Of a stretch of 64,000 nt of DNA, positions 63,216 through 64,000 are shown one piece after another. Within the stretch, counting starts at the first letter, position 1; every line of letters starts with the position of its first letter. The position numbers and the translations under genes are program-made. The stretch is from Diprion similis (Eukaryota; Arthropoda; Insecta; Hymenoptera; Diprionidae): positions 6,104,001-6,168,000 of the forward strand of contig NC_060117.1 in assembly GCF_021155765.1 (NCBI RefSeq), in the 5' to 3' direction. A model generated the notes under the pieces. The model had not been told where the DNA came from. It saw only the letters and a program-made list of their open reading frames with translations, and searched no databases.

Positions 63216-64000
63216 CTCTAATTTCGCGGTCATTTGCGAACCCTAAACACGACCCACGATATTGGAAAAATAATGAGGTGGGGATAAAAATAAAAAAAAA
63301 AAATAAAATAAAAAGAAGAAAAAAAAAACACGAGGAAAAAAATTAAATTCGATCCAAATCGTCACACGATTCTTATATATCGGGTGTACATATATGTAGG
63401 TATATAGAATGGTATATAGAATATAAAAAATATATATATATATATATCTGAATCAATGATAGTTAAACGGTTTTGGTTTGTTTTTTTTTTCCCCCTTTTA
63501 AATTGGGTAGTTCTTTTTTTTTTTTTTTTTTGTCACCACTTCTGAAACCTTATATTATTGGTACTCATATAATCAGTACTAATAGACTCTTGTTGTTTTT
63601 GATTCTATTTTTATGATTCTCTGCTCTGCACGCATACTACTTCGTTAAACTATTCATTCGTTATATGTATATATATAACCTATCGCAATTACACTAATTC
63701 AACTGTTAGGCATGATGCATTGTAAAACAATATGAATATCAGATTAATTGGTTCTATTATTATCGGTTATATGATTCGGTAATTAATATGTATGTACTAG
63801 TATCGTGAAACTTTACGATTACGTATTGTTTGTAAACGAAAGAAAGTTTTCTTGGTACTCGTATAAATGATATAATTAAAAAGAAAAAAAACAGTAATAA
63901 TAATATAATTTCAAAGTTAATAACTTTGTTATTTGTTGTTGTTGTTGATGTTTCTTTATGAAATCAAGGATTTTTGTTAAATTTTAAATCAATGCACGCG

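Larger units (their letters stand above)
60146..64000. other. Likely first intron of the rightward gene; microsatellite-rich, no coding exon
   Basis: Following the donor at 60146 there is no exon with family similarity to the window end. It holds TA/ATGT runs near 62358-62381, 62820-62850, 62970-62992 and 63425-63448, a TC run near 63192-63215, GT near 62440-62452, and poly-A/T tracts. Part of the diverged repeat family ('cgtaacgctaaagttactaacttca') lies near 61985-62010. Confidence 0.45.

Overview
The window is nuclear DNA from an insect: AT-rich, with short coding exons, GT/AG introns, poly-A/T and TA microsatellites and scattered fold-back repeats. Gene content (an SLC15 peptide transporter, Nrdp1, laminin alpha, SLC66A3, a SOCS6/7-type gene, Ubc7/UBE2G2) and the fairly compact introns suggest a holometabolous insect, plausibly a hymenopteran such as a sawfly. 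That placement is inference from general look, not a proof. Gene models were built by hand from protein similarity, splice signals and phase. All six give in-phase joins, and the five complete ones sum to whole numbers of codons.

Layout, left to right: (1) 591-6699, minus: proton-coupled oligopeptide transporter, 14 exons visible, last exon outside the window. (2) 8267-10510, plus: E3 ligase Nrdp1, 3 exons, 315 aa, head-to-head with the transporter. (3) 13369-37825, minus: laminin subunit alpha, 22 exons plus one possible 36-nt cassette exon, 3,665 aa, tail-to-tail with Nrdp1. (4) 41734-44063, minus: SLC66A3 (PQ-loop), 4 exons, 207 aa. (5) 49663-53614, plus: SOCS6/7-like adaptor, 4 exons, 819 aa. 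(6) 57457-58770, minus: Ubc7/UBE2G2, 4 exons, 167 aa, tail-to-tail with SOCS. (7) about 59640-60145, plus: probable non-coding first exon of a gene lying to the right; 60146-64000 looks like its first intron.

The genes do not form an operon and need not share a pathway, although three (Nrdp1, SOCS, Ubc7) act in ubiquitination. The unusual material lies in introns and spacers. There are two about 808-bp near-perfect palindromes bounded by TTAA, one in a transporter intron and one in a laminin intron, each about 40 nt from an exon edge. There are at least five other fold-back elements. A 443-bp direct duplication carries part of an SLC66A3 exon 5 kb away. Two ATCGATTAATCGA-rich stretches and a diverged repeat around 'cgttactaacttcaa' are also present. 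I found no tRNA, rRNA, CRISPR array or intact transposase gene, and no clearly new multi-gene system; the strongest novel candidates are the palindromic elements and the possible laminin microexon.
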